From: Halanaerobium kushneri
GTDB lineage: Bacteria > Bacillota > Halanaerobiia > Halanaerobiales > Halanaerobiaceae
NCBI RefSeq assembly: GCF_900156285.1
Contig: NZ_FTNC01000002.1
Span: 124,001-188,000, forward strand
Length of the DNA: 64,000 nucleotides
Reading direction: 5' to 3'
Shown piece after piece: positions 26,341 to 34,997 of the stretch. The notes below the pieces were generated by a model, which searched no databases, was not told the DNA's origin, and was given only the letters and a program-made list of their open reading frames with translations. The translations under genes and the position numbers were made by a program. How positions within the stretch are numbered: the first letter of the stretch is position 1; each line of letters starts with the position of its first letter.

Positions 26341-27177
26341 TTAATCAAGAACTCCCTGACTCAATCCTTTAACTAAATGACGCTGAAATATTAAATAAAA
26401 TATTATCATCGGTACCGAAGTTATAGTTGTACCGGTCAACATTAAAGGAATATTAGTAGTATATCTTCCTTTAAAAAACATCAGGCCTACTGGGAGAGTT
26501 ACTTTAGCAGGATCCTGCAGTAAAATTAAAGGAAGCAGATAAGCATTCCAAGTCCAGACAGTTGTAAGTGCAGCTGAAGTAATAATCGCCGGTTTGGCAA
26601 TTGGTACTAGTATTTTCCATAAAACCTGCCAACTTGTTGCTCCATCAACCAGACTTGCTTCCAGCAATTCTTTTGGTAAACCTTTAAAAAAAGAACGCAA
26701 GACCATAGTTGCAAAACAGGCACTCATTGCAACTTGAGGCAATATTGGTGCTAGATAACTGTCTATTAAATTCAAACGTGCCATCAGCTGATATAATGGA
26801 ATCATTATAAAAGGAGTAGCAATCATTATTCCAACTACAGTCGTAAATAATTTTATCGTTCTTTTAAAAGGGAATTCCATAAATGCAAGTGCATAAGCTG
26901 ACATAATTGCAAATATATTTGCTAAAATAACTGTAGGAACAGTCACAATTATTGTATTAATAAAATAATAACGAAAATTGTATTCAATTAATACTTCTTT
27001 AAAATTGTCTATACTCCAGCTTTCTGGGAAAGCAAGAGCCCCATTAATTATTATATTAACATGCTCCCTAAAAGAACCTAAAAACATTAATACAAAAGGT
27101 ATTAAAACAAATATAGATAAAACTATTAATATACTGTAAGTTAATAAATTTTTGAAAACCTGTTTTTTTGATATCAT
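26341..27177 (-). CDS. Sugar ABC transporter permease, MalG-like (second system)
   Basis: The protein has about 278 residues and six membrane spans. Its EAA loop is LLEASLVDGATSWQVLWKILVPIAKPA and its tail reads QRHLVKGLSQGVLD. The ATG at 27177 is preferred: it abuts the stop of the preceding permease gene and has GAGGGGAGC before it. An upstream in-frame GTG at 27204 lies inside that gene. Confidence 0.93.
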   Translation of the reverse strand: MISKKQVFKNLLTYSILIVLSIFVLIPFVLMFLGSFREHVNIIINGALAFPESWSIDNFKEVLIEYNFRYYFINTIIVTVPTVILANIFAIMSAYALAFMEFPFKRTIKLFTTVVGIMIATPFIMIPLYQLMARLNLIDSYLAPILPQVAMSACFATMVLRSFFKGLPKELLEASLVDGATSWQVLWKILVPIAKPAIITSAALTTVWTWNAYLLPLILLQDPAKVTLPVGLMFFKGRYTTNIPLMLTGTTITSVPMIIFYLIFQRHLVKGLSQGVLD

Positions 27178-27178
27178 A

Positions 27179-28081
27179 TTAGCTCCCCTCACCAATTCTC
27201 TCAATTATCTGCGTTAAAACTAATATTAATACTACAAGAATTACTACCAGCGCTGATGCATAACCTAACTCATACTGAACAAAAGCGAGTTCATAAGCAT
27301 AAAGAGAAATTGGTCGAGTTCCATAAGAACCACCTGTTGTCGAAGACACTATACCAAAAATATTGGTGCTCAGCGACCTGATTAAAGTAACTACAAATAC
27401 CACTACCATTTCATATCTTAATTCAGGTAAAGTTATATATATAAATTGCTGAGTCGAATTGGCTCCATCAATCTTAGCTGCTTCATAAATACTTTCATCA
27501 ATTTTTTGTATGCCTGATAAAAATATTATTACTGCAAAACCTAATGTCAGCCAAATACCTATAAATCCAACTGCATATGGTGCTGTACTTCGATGACCAA
27601 ACCAGGCTGTTTGGTATTTATCCAGACCAATTACTCCTAAAATTTGATTGATTACTCCAAATTGGGAAGAATAAATCCAGGAAAATATAATACCTATAGC
27701 TACAGATGCAATTACCTGGGGTAAGAAAAAAACGGTTCTGAAAAATCTCACTCCAAAAAGTTCAGTTCTTCCTATTAAAGAAGACACTATTAATCCTGCA
27801 ATTACAGGAATTATACTATACATTACAATATAAATTAAATTAGCACTAAAAGAAGCCCAAAATTTGGGATCTTGAAACATATTTATGTAATTAGTAATTC
27901 CTAAAAAATTCATTTCTCCAATGCCATCCCATTTTAATAAACTATAAAAGAAAGTATTAATAAAGGGATAAATCAAAAATACAGATGTAATGGCTAAAGT
28001 GGGCAAAATATAAATATATGGTGTAAATTTACCCATAATATCAAATAGAGGTTCAAAGTTTTTATCTTTTTCAGCAGACAT
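27179..28081 (-). CDS. Sugar ABC transporter permease, MalF-like (second system)
   Basis: The protein has 300 residues and about six membrane spans. Its EAA loop is SIYEAAKIDGANSTQQFIYITLPELR. It pairs with the 26341-27177 product. TAGGAGG precedes the ATG, and an intercistronic hairpin (28108-28135) separates it from the binding-protein gene. Confidence 0.93.
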   Translation of the reverse strand: MSAEKDKNFEPLFDIMGKFTPYIYILPTLAITSVFLIYPFINTFFYSLLKWDGIGEMNFLGITNYINMFQDPKFWASFSANLIYIVMYSIIPVIAGLIVSSLIGRTELFGVRFFRTVFFLPQVIASVAIGIIFSWIYSSQFGVINQILGVIGLDKYQTAWFGHRSTAPYAVGFIGIWLTLGFAVIIFLSGIQKIDESIYEAAKIDGANSTQQFIYITLPELRYEMVVVFVVTLIRSLSTNIFGIVSSTTGGSYGTRPISLYAYELAFVQYELGYASALVVILVVLILVLTQIIERIGEGS

Positions 28082-28107
28082 AAAATTCCTCCTAAAATCA
28101 CTTAATT

Positions 28108-28135
28108 AAGCGACCTCTTATTAAAGAGGCCGCTT
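28108..28135 (-). promoter_or_regulatory. Intercistronic stem-loop of the second ABC operon
   Basis: On the minus strand AAGCGGCCTCTT pairs with AAGAGGTCGCTT (one G-U). There is no strong U-tract. It probably makes the binding protein more abundant than the permeases. It shares the AAGCGGC core with two terminators in the window. Confidence 0.7.
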
Positions 28136-28157
28136 TTTTCTTTATTACTGTTTATTT

Positions 28158-29501
28158 TTAATCCGCTTTGGGTTTTTCATCCTGCCACTGTCTAAAATCA
28201 GTTTCTATTTTTTCTACAAAATCTACTGGAGAAATATCTAAGTTCATTAGATTCTGTCCTGCTTCTCCCATAGTGTCCCACATTGAAGATGAAATCCAGT
28301 CTAAATAGTGCCCTAGTCTTCCAGAGTCATTCACTTCATTCCAAGTAGTATAAATATCGTATTTTAATGTACCCCTTTCTAATTCAGAAGTATCTACTGG
28401 AACTGAAGCTGGTAGACTGTTATTATCTATCAAATGTTCATTAGTAGATTCCGAAGAAATAACTATATCAATAAACTCAGCAGCCAGATCAGGATGTTCT
28501 GTGTAAGCACTTATACCATAGGGAACAAGCATTCCGCCAACCTGAGGCGGTAATTTTCCATCCTTTTTATAAGGAGGAAATGGGAAAAATCCTGCTTCAA
28601 TATCAGATACAGTTATATCTCCACTGTACCAGCTTCCCTGAATAAATATTGCTGCTTTACCAGCTGTAAAGATTGGCAAGGCATCATCTCCATTTAAACC
28701 GGAAAACCCATCAACAAAATAATCATTTTCCACCCACTCTTGTAAAATAGATGCTGATTCTTGAGTGCTTTTATTAACAAAACTCCGATCTTCATCCCAC
28801 CGAAGAACAATATCATCTAGATATTCTTGAGCATTATCTGCACCCATGTCATGAGCCAGAACACTTCCTAAGACTTCACCATAAAGATGGAAAAACTGCC
28901 AGTCATCTAAACCACCGTAAGTAATTGGAATATACCCTGCATCCTTGAGAGTTTTTAATACTTCTTCGAATTCTTCTAAACTCTGAGGTATATTTAGATC
29001 AAGCTCTTCAAATATTTCTTTGTTATAGTAAACACCTACTAACTCTCCCATAAATGGGACAGCATAAAGGTTACCTTTACCTAAGACTGTACCATCTTCA
29101 GAATAACGAGCTCTGTTCATAACTGCAGGAGATAATATTTTATCTTCCCAGTTATATTCTTCTGCATATTTGTCTAGTGCTAGCAAATGACCTCCTCTAA
29201 CTAGTGGTCCCATCATTGTTTCTGCATTATTTACAGTCATAATATCAGGACCCTGACCTTTTGGTAAAGCGGCCATTATCTGCATTTTTAGATCATCTAA
29301 TGGTCTCGCTACACGTTGAAAGCTAACATTTGGATGTTTCTGCTTAAATTTCTCCATAGCATCTTTAATTATTTGATCATTTGCTTGCCTAAAATAATTA
29401 TCCCATACTTTAAGCACTACCTCTTCTTGAGCAGAAACCACAGAAGCAATTGAAGCTAAAACCAGCATTAATACAACAATAACAAAAATTGATCTTTTCA
29501 T
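28158..29501 (-). CDS. ABC transporter sugar-binding protein (second system)
   Basis: The protein has 447 residues. The signal peptide MKRSIFVIVVLMLVLASIASVVSA is cut before QEEVVLKVW. No lipobox cysteine is present, as in the first system. Family-1 fold features include PKGQGPDIMTVNNAETM and FTAGKAAIFIQGSWYSGDI. It is the first structural gene of the operon 29501-23985 and lies 95 bases downstream of the HutC-type regulator. It probably binds a di- or oligosaccharide handled by the GH4 enzyme. Confidence 0.94.
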   Translation of the reverse strand: MKRSIFVIVVLMLVLASIASVVSAQEEVVLKVWDNYFRQANDQIIKDAMEKFKQKHPNVSFQRVARPLDDLKMQIMAALPKGQGPDIMTVNNAETMMGPLVRGGHLLALDKYAEEYNWEDKILSPAVMNRARYSEDGTVLGKGNLYAVPFMGELVGVYYNKEIFEELDLNIPQSLEEFEEVLKTLKDAGYIPITYGGLDDWQFFHLYGEVLGSVLAHDMGADNAQEYLDDIVLRWDEDRSFVNKSTQESASILQEWVENDYFVDGFSGLNGDDALPIFTAGKAAIFIQGSWYSGDITVSDIEAGFFPFPPYKKDGKLPPQVGGMLVPYGISAYTEHPDLAAEFIDIVISSESTNEHLIDNNSLPASVPVDTSELERGTLKYDIYTTWNEVNDSGRLGHYLDWISSSMWDTMGEAGQNLMNLDISPVDFVEKIETDFRQWQDEKPKAD

Positions 29502-29542
29502 TTACCTTTTCCCCCTTTAATATTTTTTCTTTTATTTAATAA

Positions 29543-29584
29543 AACTTTCCTCGGCAATTATCAATTATGTATTTAAGGAAAGTT
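29543..29584. promoter_or_regulatory. Inverted repeat between the regulator and the binding-protein gene
   Basis: AACTTTCCT (29543) and AGGAAAGTT (29576) are exact complements spaced by 24 bases. It could be an operator for the regulator, or a weak hairpin ending the regulator transcript. Confidence 0.4.
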
Positions 29585-29596
29585 AGTAAGCCTAAA

Positions 29597-30325
29597 TCAA
29601 CGACGACTTGAAATTTGAAAATAAAATCTGTCTGTACGATAAATATTTACACAGTATAAAATTGGTTCCATCTTAACATTAAAATAAGTTTCTTCAGCAC
29701 TTAAAACAGGTGCCCCTGCTTTCAATTCCAATTTTTTAGCTATATCTTTTTCAACACCAGCTGCTCTGACATTTAGTTGAGAAAATTCTAATTCAATTCC
29801 ACAATTTTCTTTTAAATAAGTAAATAATGATTCATCTAAATCATCTAACATAAAATTTTCTGGAATTATTGTATGCGGAAGTTTATCTATACTGTAGATC
29901 ATTGGCTTTCCATCACCAGTTCTTGTTCTTTCAATAACTGCAACTTTTGTACCTTTTTCTACAGTTAAAATATCAGCCAAATTTTGATCTGCTTTTTCCC
30001 AACTCAATTTTTTATAACTAGTTCCTGCCTCTAAACCCTGTTCTTTTATACTTTCAGTAAAACTTTTTAATCTTTCCATTCCATTTATCTGAGAACGAGT
30101 GATTAATGTTCCAATACCCTGCATTCTTTTTACTAGACCATCACTTTCTAAAATTCCAATAGCTTCTCTAATTGTGCTCCTGCTAACTGACATCATCTCA
30201 GTTAGATCTTTAAGTGGTGGTAATTTATCTTCATCTTCAAAAATCCCAGTTTTTATTTCTGCTTTTAATTCGTTATAGATTTGTATATAAAGAGGCTGCT
30301 CACGTCTTCTTCTATTTTTATCCAT
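29597..30325 (-). CDS. GntR-family regulator, HutC subfamily
   Basis: The protein has 242 residues. An N-terminal winged helix (about 10-75, DLTEMMSVSRSTIREAIGILESDGLVKRMQGIGT) is joined to a C-terminal UTRA ligand-binding domain (GTKVAVIERTRTGDGKPM, APVLSAEETYF). HutC-type proteins usually repress a nearby catabolic operon and are released by a sugar phosphate. The gene stands just upstream of the second ABC operon in the same direction. Its own promoter has a perfect 19-bp palindrome over the -10, suggesting autoregulation. Confidence 0.92.
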   Translation of the reverse strand: MDKNRRRREQPLYIQIYNELKAEIKTGIFEDEDKLPPLKDLTEMMSVSRSTIREAIGILESDGLVKRMQGIGTLITRSQINGMERLKSFTESIKEQGLEAGTSYKKLSWEKADQNLADILTVEKGTKVAVIERTRTGDGKPMIYSIDKLPHTIIPENFMLDDLDESLFTYLKENCGIELEFSQLNVRAAGVEKDIAKKLELKAGAPVLSAEETYFNVKMEPILYCVNIYRTDRFYFQISSRR

Positions 30326-30362
30326 TTAATCAACTCCTATCATTCATCATTCATCTGATGTC

Positions 30363-30398
30363 TGATATTATTATAATATCATTTTTTTGAATTGTCAA
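30363..30398 (-). promoter_or_regulatory. Consensus sigma-A promoter with overlapping 19-bp palindrome
   Basis: TTGACA (30393-30398) and TATAAT (30370-30375) are spaced by exactly 17 bases. The palindrome TGATATTAT-T-ATAATATCA (30363-30381) covers the -10 box, so a bound repressor would block RNA polymerase. It is the likely site of the HutC-type regulator. Confidence 0.8.
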
Positions 30399-30504
30399 AT
30401 TATTTCGCTAATTAATACTCTAGATACATTTCATATTTCAATTCACCTTTTAAATCATTAATATTAGTAATCCGCAAAATAGAAAGCTAAACTTTAATTT
30501 TTAA

Positions 30505-30583
30505 ATCGAGTAGGAGAGAAATAATTAATTTATTTCTCGTCCTCTCACACCACCACAGCGTACCGTTCGGTACTGGGCGGTTC
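30505..30583 (-). ncRNA. Domain V/VI of the group II intron
   Basis: GAACCGCCCAGTACC with GGTACGCTGTGGTG forms the domain V hairpin, closed by a short loop at GAAC. GTGAGAGGACGAG and the segment ending CCTACTCGAT make domain VI with a candidate branch-point adenosine. This matches the usual 3' end of bacterial group II introns. Confidence 0.75.
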
Positions 30584-30608
30584 ATTAAGAATTAATTACT
30601 TGTGTATA

Positions 30609-31920
30609 TCATTCCGTAAAACTAAGGTATCCCAGCTTCTTTAGAAATTTGTTGGTAAAGGTTCTTGTAAGTATTTGACTAATGGAAATTCTCCAGTAGC
30701 CTTTTCTTGTGTTAGCATATCCCCACGCTTTAGATTCTTTAATGCCCAGTTTCTTGAGCATCCTAAAACGAGTTCTAACCCTTTTCCACCTTTTCCAGTA
30801 GCACATCCTTATTCGTCGTCTTGTCCACTGGTCAAGAGCTCTCATTTTGCTTTTCATATCAGCTATTTTATAATAGCTGACCCAGCCTGTGATTGTCTGT
30901 TTTAATTTCTTAAAACGATATTTCATTGTCCAGGCTTTATTTCTCGATGTGAGTTCTTTTATTTTTGCTTTAATTTTCTTGATTGATTTCGGGTGGACTC
31001 TAATCCTTACTTTACCTTTCCTTCGATAAAATGAGAACCCTAAGAATTTCCTTCTCCAGGGTCTGCCGACTGCACTTTTTGTTGTATTAACTTTAAGTTT
31101 CAGTTTCTTTTCAATAAATACAGTTATGCTTTTCATAACTCTTTTAGCCGCTTTTCTGCTTTTAACAAAGATCTGACTATCATCAGCATAGCGACAGAAT
31201 TTATGATTGCGTTTCTCCAGTTCTTTATCCAGTTCATCCAGCATGATATTACTAAGCAATGGACTTAAAGGCCCGCCTTATGCAAAGAAAGTTATTATGC
31301 TAAGCTTAGCATAAGCCACCCTGAGGGGTTCTTTTTTTTGTGGGTATATATTCTCCATCCTTCATGACTCCCATGGTCAGCCACGATTTTATTATTTCAA
31401 TTACCCATCCATCTGTTACTTTTTGCCTGATAAATTTTATTAAAAGCTCATGATCTATATTATCGAAAAACCCTTTAATGTCTGCATCTAATACCCATTT
31501 GTAGCCCTGTTCTTTGTATTCTTCTATTTTGTTTATCGCATCAATCTGCGATTTACCTTTTCTAAATCCCAAAGAACAGTCACAGAATTCTTTTTCATAT
31601 ATCGGTTCCAGTATTCCTCTCACTGCAGCCTGAGCTATTCTATCTTTAACTGTAGGTATTCCAAGTGGTCGCTGTCTTCCATCACTTTTTGGGATAAATA
31701 CTCTCAGTGCTGGTTTGGGTTGATATCTATTCTCTAAGAATTCTCTGTATAGTTCTCTCATGTGAACTGCATAGTTTTCTTTGAATTCTACTGTATCTAT
31801 TCTATCAACACCTGCATTACCACCGTTATCTAAGACATGTTTTGCGGCTACTTTCATATTTCTAATCTTTGTTACTTTATCTTTAAGAGTGTAGTACGTT
31901 TTCTTAGTTATCTCTTTCAC
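30609..31920 (-). pseudogene. Group II intron reverse transcriptase/maturase, frameshifted
   Basis: The upstream half (31920-31306) codes the RT fingers/palm up to TPQGG, with VLDADIKGFFDNIDHELL. The downstream half (31259-30609) resumes at GPLSPLLSNIMLDEL and holds the catalytic FCRYADDSQIF and the maturase X domain. A 37-base core at 31278-31314 separates them and shifts the frame. Without it the frame is continuous (about 424 aa). No endonuclease domain is present, as in class IIC. The start is GTG at 31920 with AAGGA upstream. As it stands no full-length enzyme can be made. Confidence 0.9.
31278..31314. repeat. Tiny palindromic insertion in the maturase gene
   Basis: A perfect 20-bp palindrome (31295-31314; half TTATGCTAAG) is followed by GTTATT-side sequence and a third TTATGC copy (31278-31283). 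The 37-base unit therefore has TTATGC...GCATAA ends, and GCC lies on both sides, perhaps as a 3-base duplication. Its origin is unknown; it could be a minimal miniature element or an excision footprint. Confidence 0.7.
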
Positions 31921-32653
31921 CAGTCCTTACTTCACGACTTACCAGTCTTCAACTCTACAGTCCAGTTGAACAGACCCTATCTTCATAATATTATCAGCCA
32001 CGTTTTAGATTCTCACCAATCGCCCCCTCTGACATATTACTACTGAGGTTATGGTGTTTCTGGCCTACCACCTTTGGGATTAGATTTCTCCCTCCGGCTA
32101 CCAGCCTGACCCATTGCTTTAAGCAATGTTTAAACCATTAAAATCTGTTTACCACTCCTGTAATATCTTCAACTTCGACTGCGCTGGCTGTCCTTTGCTA
32201 AACTGGTTTTATCCTCCTGCAGCTCGCCCTGCTATCTAAGGACCAGTCATCATAGCTACTATTGACGCCATCTGAACTCTGTATCTGCTTTATCTTGGTT
32301 TTCCCGTTCAGGTTATGCCTCGACTTACTAAAACTAGTTTCAGTTTCAGACAAATACAGAACTCCTCCGGTCAATTATTCTATCTTACTGTCATTCCAAC
32401 CCTAATCACATCTGCAAATCCGGCCTAGATTGCATGGTTTTTATACCGGCATTGAGCTTCTTCGTTTTTATGGCGAATCGCCATTTACAGATGCCACCTC
32501 TGGTTCACATAATGTTTTGGACTAACAGCACGTCTCAGACTCTTCAGATTCCACCTCGCGGTGAACACCCTGTCACTGTTGACTTCTACATGATACATGC
32601 CACAACATAGGTAGGACTTTCATCTACTATCAGAATAATTTACGGAGCACACA

Positions 32654-32694
32654 TAAAAAAAGTACAGTCTCAGTAAAATAGGAGACTGTACTTT
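32654..32694 (-). terminator. Terminator that serves as the intron insertion site
   Basis: AAAGTACAGTCTC pairs perfectly with GAGACTGTACTTT (13 bp), and on the minus strand seven T residues follow (32655-32661). The intron starts four bases later. Removing the ISL3 element places this hairpin about 46 bases behind the methyltransferase stop at 34159, so it was probably that gene's terminator. Confidence 0.85.
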
Positions 32695-32778
32695 GTTAAT
32701 AAATTAAAATAATTTTGGTTGTATAATTAATGTTGTGAAGAAAAAACTGTAAATCTAAAAAAATCTAAATAAAAAAAG

Positions 32779-32848
32779 GCATTTGCCTGACTCTGTTGAA
32801 TTAATTAGTTTGCACACCAAAAATTCAATGAAAGAGTCAAGCAAATGC
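32779..32848 (+). promoter_or_regulatory. Hairpin sequestering the ISL3 transposase start codon
   Basis: GCATTTGCCTGACTC (32779-32793) pairs with GAGTCAAGCAAATGC (32834-32848) with one mismatch. The second arm includes the ATG at 32845. Transcripts entering from outside would contain both arms and hide the start codon, a known way for insertion sequences to avoid activation by read-through. Confidence 0.65.
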
Positions 32849-34050
32849 ATAATAATCTTGTCACAGATTTATTAGATTTACCAGACCTTGTGGCAACAGA
32901 ATTAATCCAAACAGAAAAATATTTAACTTTTATCGTTGATTACAAAACAGATCATGTTAAGTGTCCTATCTGTGGCAAAAAGGCAGATAATATTCATGAT
33001 AGGCGTCCTCAAAGTATTCAGGATGTTCCTTTTAGAGATAAAAAAGTTGTTATTAAAATAGTTAAAAAACGCTATAGCTGCAAGCATTGTGGCAAAAGAG
33101 CAATACCAAAAAATCTTAAGAGTATTCCTGGTTATTCCAGGAAAACTGAGCGTTTTAAATTCTATCTTTTAAAGCAGACTGATGGCCGTGATTATTCAAG
33201 GGTAGCAAGAGAAAATGATCTCAGCTATACAAGTATTAAAAACTCAGTTAATACTCAAATAGATACTATGATAGAAAAGGCTCAGCTGGAAACTTTAGAT
33301 AAAGTTGAAGCTATCAGTATTGATGAATTTGCAATCAAGAAAAAACATAAATACGCAGTTGCTTTAACTGATCCAATTAACGGTAAGCTAATTGAAGTTC
33401 TATCCTCTCGAAAAAAGAAGGATCTTATAGAGTACTTCAATACCTGGCCTGAGGAACTGCGGGAGCAGATCAAGTACTTCTCCATGGATATGTGGAGTCC
33501 ATATAAAGCTGTTGCAGAAACTGTTTTTCCAAATGCTAAAATAGTGGTTGATAAGTTTCATCTAGTTACAGCCATTAATAATGCCCTAGATAAGCTGAGA
33601 AAAGAGGAGCAGGATAAACAGACTGCTGCTAATAGAAAGAAGTTCTATAAATCAAGACTAACCCTTCTAATGGCTGGTGAAGACCTTGATGATGACGGAC
33701 ACCAGCGACTGATAGAGATCTTCAAACTATCTCCTGCTTTAGAAAAAGCATGGGAGCTAAAAGAAGAATTCCGTGATTTACTCCAAATTCCTGATGTTAA
33801 AGAATCTATTCAAGCTTTAAATCACTGGTATGAAAATGTTAGTCAGTCTAAATTAAGTCTTTTCTATAGAGCTAAAGGAACAGTGAAACGCTGGGAACAG
33901 CATATTATTAACTATTTTAAGACTAGAATAACCAACGGATTTGCTGAAGGATTAAACAACAAAATCAAATTAATCAAAAGAATTGGCTACGGTGTTCCCA
34001 AAGTTGAAAACTTAAAACGCCGAGTATATTTATCATTACTAAGTATTTAA
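32845..34050 (+). CDS. ISL3-family transposase
   Basis: The protein has 401 residues. An N-terminal zinc finger (C40-PIC43 and C79-KHC82) is followed by a helix-turn-helix region and the DDE core: D160 in AISIDEFAIKK, D215 in FSMDMWSPY and the glutamate in ITNGFAEGLNNKIK. These motifs are diagnostic of ISL3. The ATG is the first codon after the hairpin arm; the ribosome site AAAGAG is weak and lies within the stem. The frame is intact and the enzyme is probably functional. Confidence 0.95.
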   Translation: MHNNLVTDLLDLPDLVATELIQTEKYLTFIVDYKTDHVKCPICGKKADNIHDRRPQSIQDVPFRDKKVVIKIVKKRYSCKHCGKRAIPKNLKSIPGYSRKTERFKFYLLKQTDGRDYSRVARENDLSYTSIKNSVNTQIDTMIEKAQLETLDKVEAISIDEFAIKKKHKYAVALTDPINGKLIEVLSSRKKKDLIEYFNTWPEELREQIKYFSMDMWSPYKAVAETVFPNAKIVVDKFHLVTAINNALDKLRKEEQDKQTAANRKKFYKSRLTLLMAGEDLDDDGHQRLIEIFKLSPALEKAWELKEEFRDLLQIPDVKESIQALNHWYENVSQSKLSLFYRAKGTVKRWEQHIINYFKTRITNGFAEGLNNKIKLIKRIGYGVPKVENLKRRVYLSLLSI

Positions 34051-34158
34051 GAGAAATTTAAAAAATCAAAGAGCTAACATGATTCAATGGATGCTATTTA
34101 GATTTCACAACATTTGTTAAAGAACCATAATATTTAACTCTTTTTTTAATAAAATCCT

Positions 34159-34737
34159 CTAAACTTTAAGCCCGCTGATCAAATAAGAATTATAATCTAT
34201 AGCTTTAACTTCTATATTTTTAATATTTCTCTCTTCCAGCATAGCTTTTAACTGCTCACTTTTAACCCGATGATGAAGTGGTGGACCCTCTTCTCTTTGA
34301 TCTGGATCCCACTCAATAAAAACAACCCTGGAACCCTTCTCTAAAAAATTAAAATAGTTATCCAAAAACTCAGCTTTATCTTCTACCTCATGAAAAAGAT
34401 AAGCAAAAAGCATAAAATCTGCACTCTGATGCAGGTTGGCATCATTATCCTCGCTCTTACAAATTTCTATTCTGTCAGTTAAGCCCGCCTGCTGAGCTCT
34501 GTGTTTTAAATCCAAAAGCATATCTATTTCTACATCAACAGAATAAACTTTTCCCTTTTCACCAACTATTTCTGCTGCCGGCAGTGAGAAAAATCCATTC
34601 CCTGCTCCTACATCAACAAATATATCTCCCTCTTTTAAATTTAACTTTGACAGCATTTCAGCCGGTTTTAAACTTTTTAATCTTTTTTCTGAAAATAATT
34701 TTTTCTTTTTAGATGGATGAAATCTTTTACCTGACAT
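34159..34737 (-). CDS. Class I SAM-dependent methyltransferase
   Basis: The 192-residue enzyme has the SAM-binding motif VDVGAGNGFFSLPAAEIVG, then VYSVDVEIDML (acidic ribose ligand) and FMLFAYLFHEVED. It resembles the UbiE/Methyltransf_11 group. The substrate cannot be told. AGGAGTGG precedes the ATG. It is transcribed alone; its terminator seems to have been carried away from it by the ISL3 insertion. Confidence 0.85.
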   Translation of the reverse strand: MSGKRFHPSKKKKLFSEKRLKSLKPAEMLSKLNLKEGDIFVDVGAGNGFFSLPAAEIVGEKGKVYSVDVEIDMLLDLKHRAQQAGLTDRIEICKSEDNDANLHQSADFMLFAYLFHEVEDKAEFLDNYFNFLEKGSRVVFIEWDPDQREEGPPLHHRVKSEQLKAMLEERNIKNIEVKAIDYNSYLISGLKV

Positions 34738-34870
34738 AAAACCACTCCTATTCTATTAAAATATCACTTTTATAAATTTACTCATTTAACTATTAAATTC
34801 AAATCAATATATTTATAAAGTTATTTTATCTTATCTAAAGATATTATAACTTAAATCAGACAATTAAAAA

Positions 34871-34911
34871 GTAAAAGACCCTACATCTGTAAAGATTGTA
34901 AGGCCTTTTAC
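34871..34911 (-). terminator. Terminator of the beta-glucuronide cluster
   Basis: GTAAAAGACCCTACA pairs with TGTAAGGCCTTTTAC with two imperfect positions. On the minus strand the stem is followed by TTTTTAATT. It lies downstream of the GH3 gene. Confidence 0.75.
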
Positions 34912-34948
34912 TTCATCTATATTAATTTAATAAGGAGCTAATTTATTT

Positions 34949-34988
34949 GGTACCGGGTACCTGGGATTTTTTTCAGGTACCCGGTGCC
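34949..34988. repeat. GC-rich palindrome behind the GH3 gene
   Basis: GGTACCGGGTACCTG and CAGGTACCCGGTGCC form a 15-bp stem with one G-U pair. It stands 10 bases beyond the GH3 stop, in AT-rich surroundings. A related palindrome with the same CCGGGTA core is at 37601-37634. Confidence 0.8.
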
Positions 34989-34997
34989 GTTATTATG

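Larger units (their letters stand above)
30505..32650 (-). mobile_element. Group II intron (probably class IIC) with broken maturase
   Basis: On the minus strand the intron begins GTGCTCCG at 32650 and ends CCTACTCGAT at 30505. Domain V (30552-30583) and domain VI precede the 3' end. The maturase frame sits in the domain IV position. The 5' exon is a terminator hairpin followed by seven U residues, the preferred target of class IIC introns. About 730 bases (31921-32650) hold the domain I-III RNA and no protein gene. Confidence 0.8.
32717..34126 (+). mobile_element. ISL3-family insertion sequence
   Basis: The inverted ends begin GGTTGTATAATTAATGTTGT (32717) and, on the other strand from 34126, GGTTCTTTAACAAATGTTGT; about 20 of 24 positions match. 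The flanks ATAATTTT and ATAATATT agree at 7 of 8 positions, in line with the 8-bp duplication of this family. The element is 1,410 bp with one intact transposase gene. Confidence 0.87.

Noticed and set aside
30609-31920. Two separate small genes on the minus strand
   Set aside because: They are the two halves of one reverse transcriptase/maturase, joined in frame when the 37-base palindromic unit is removed.
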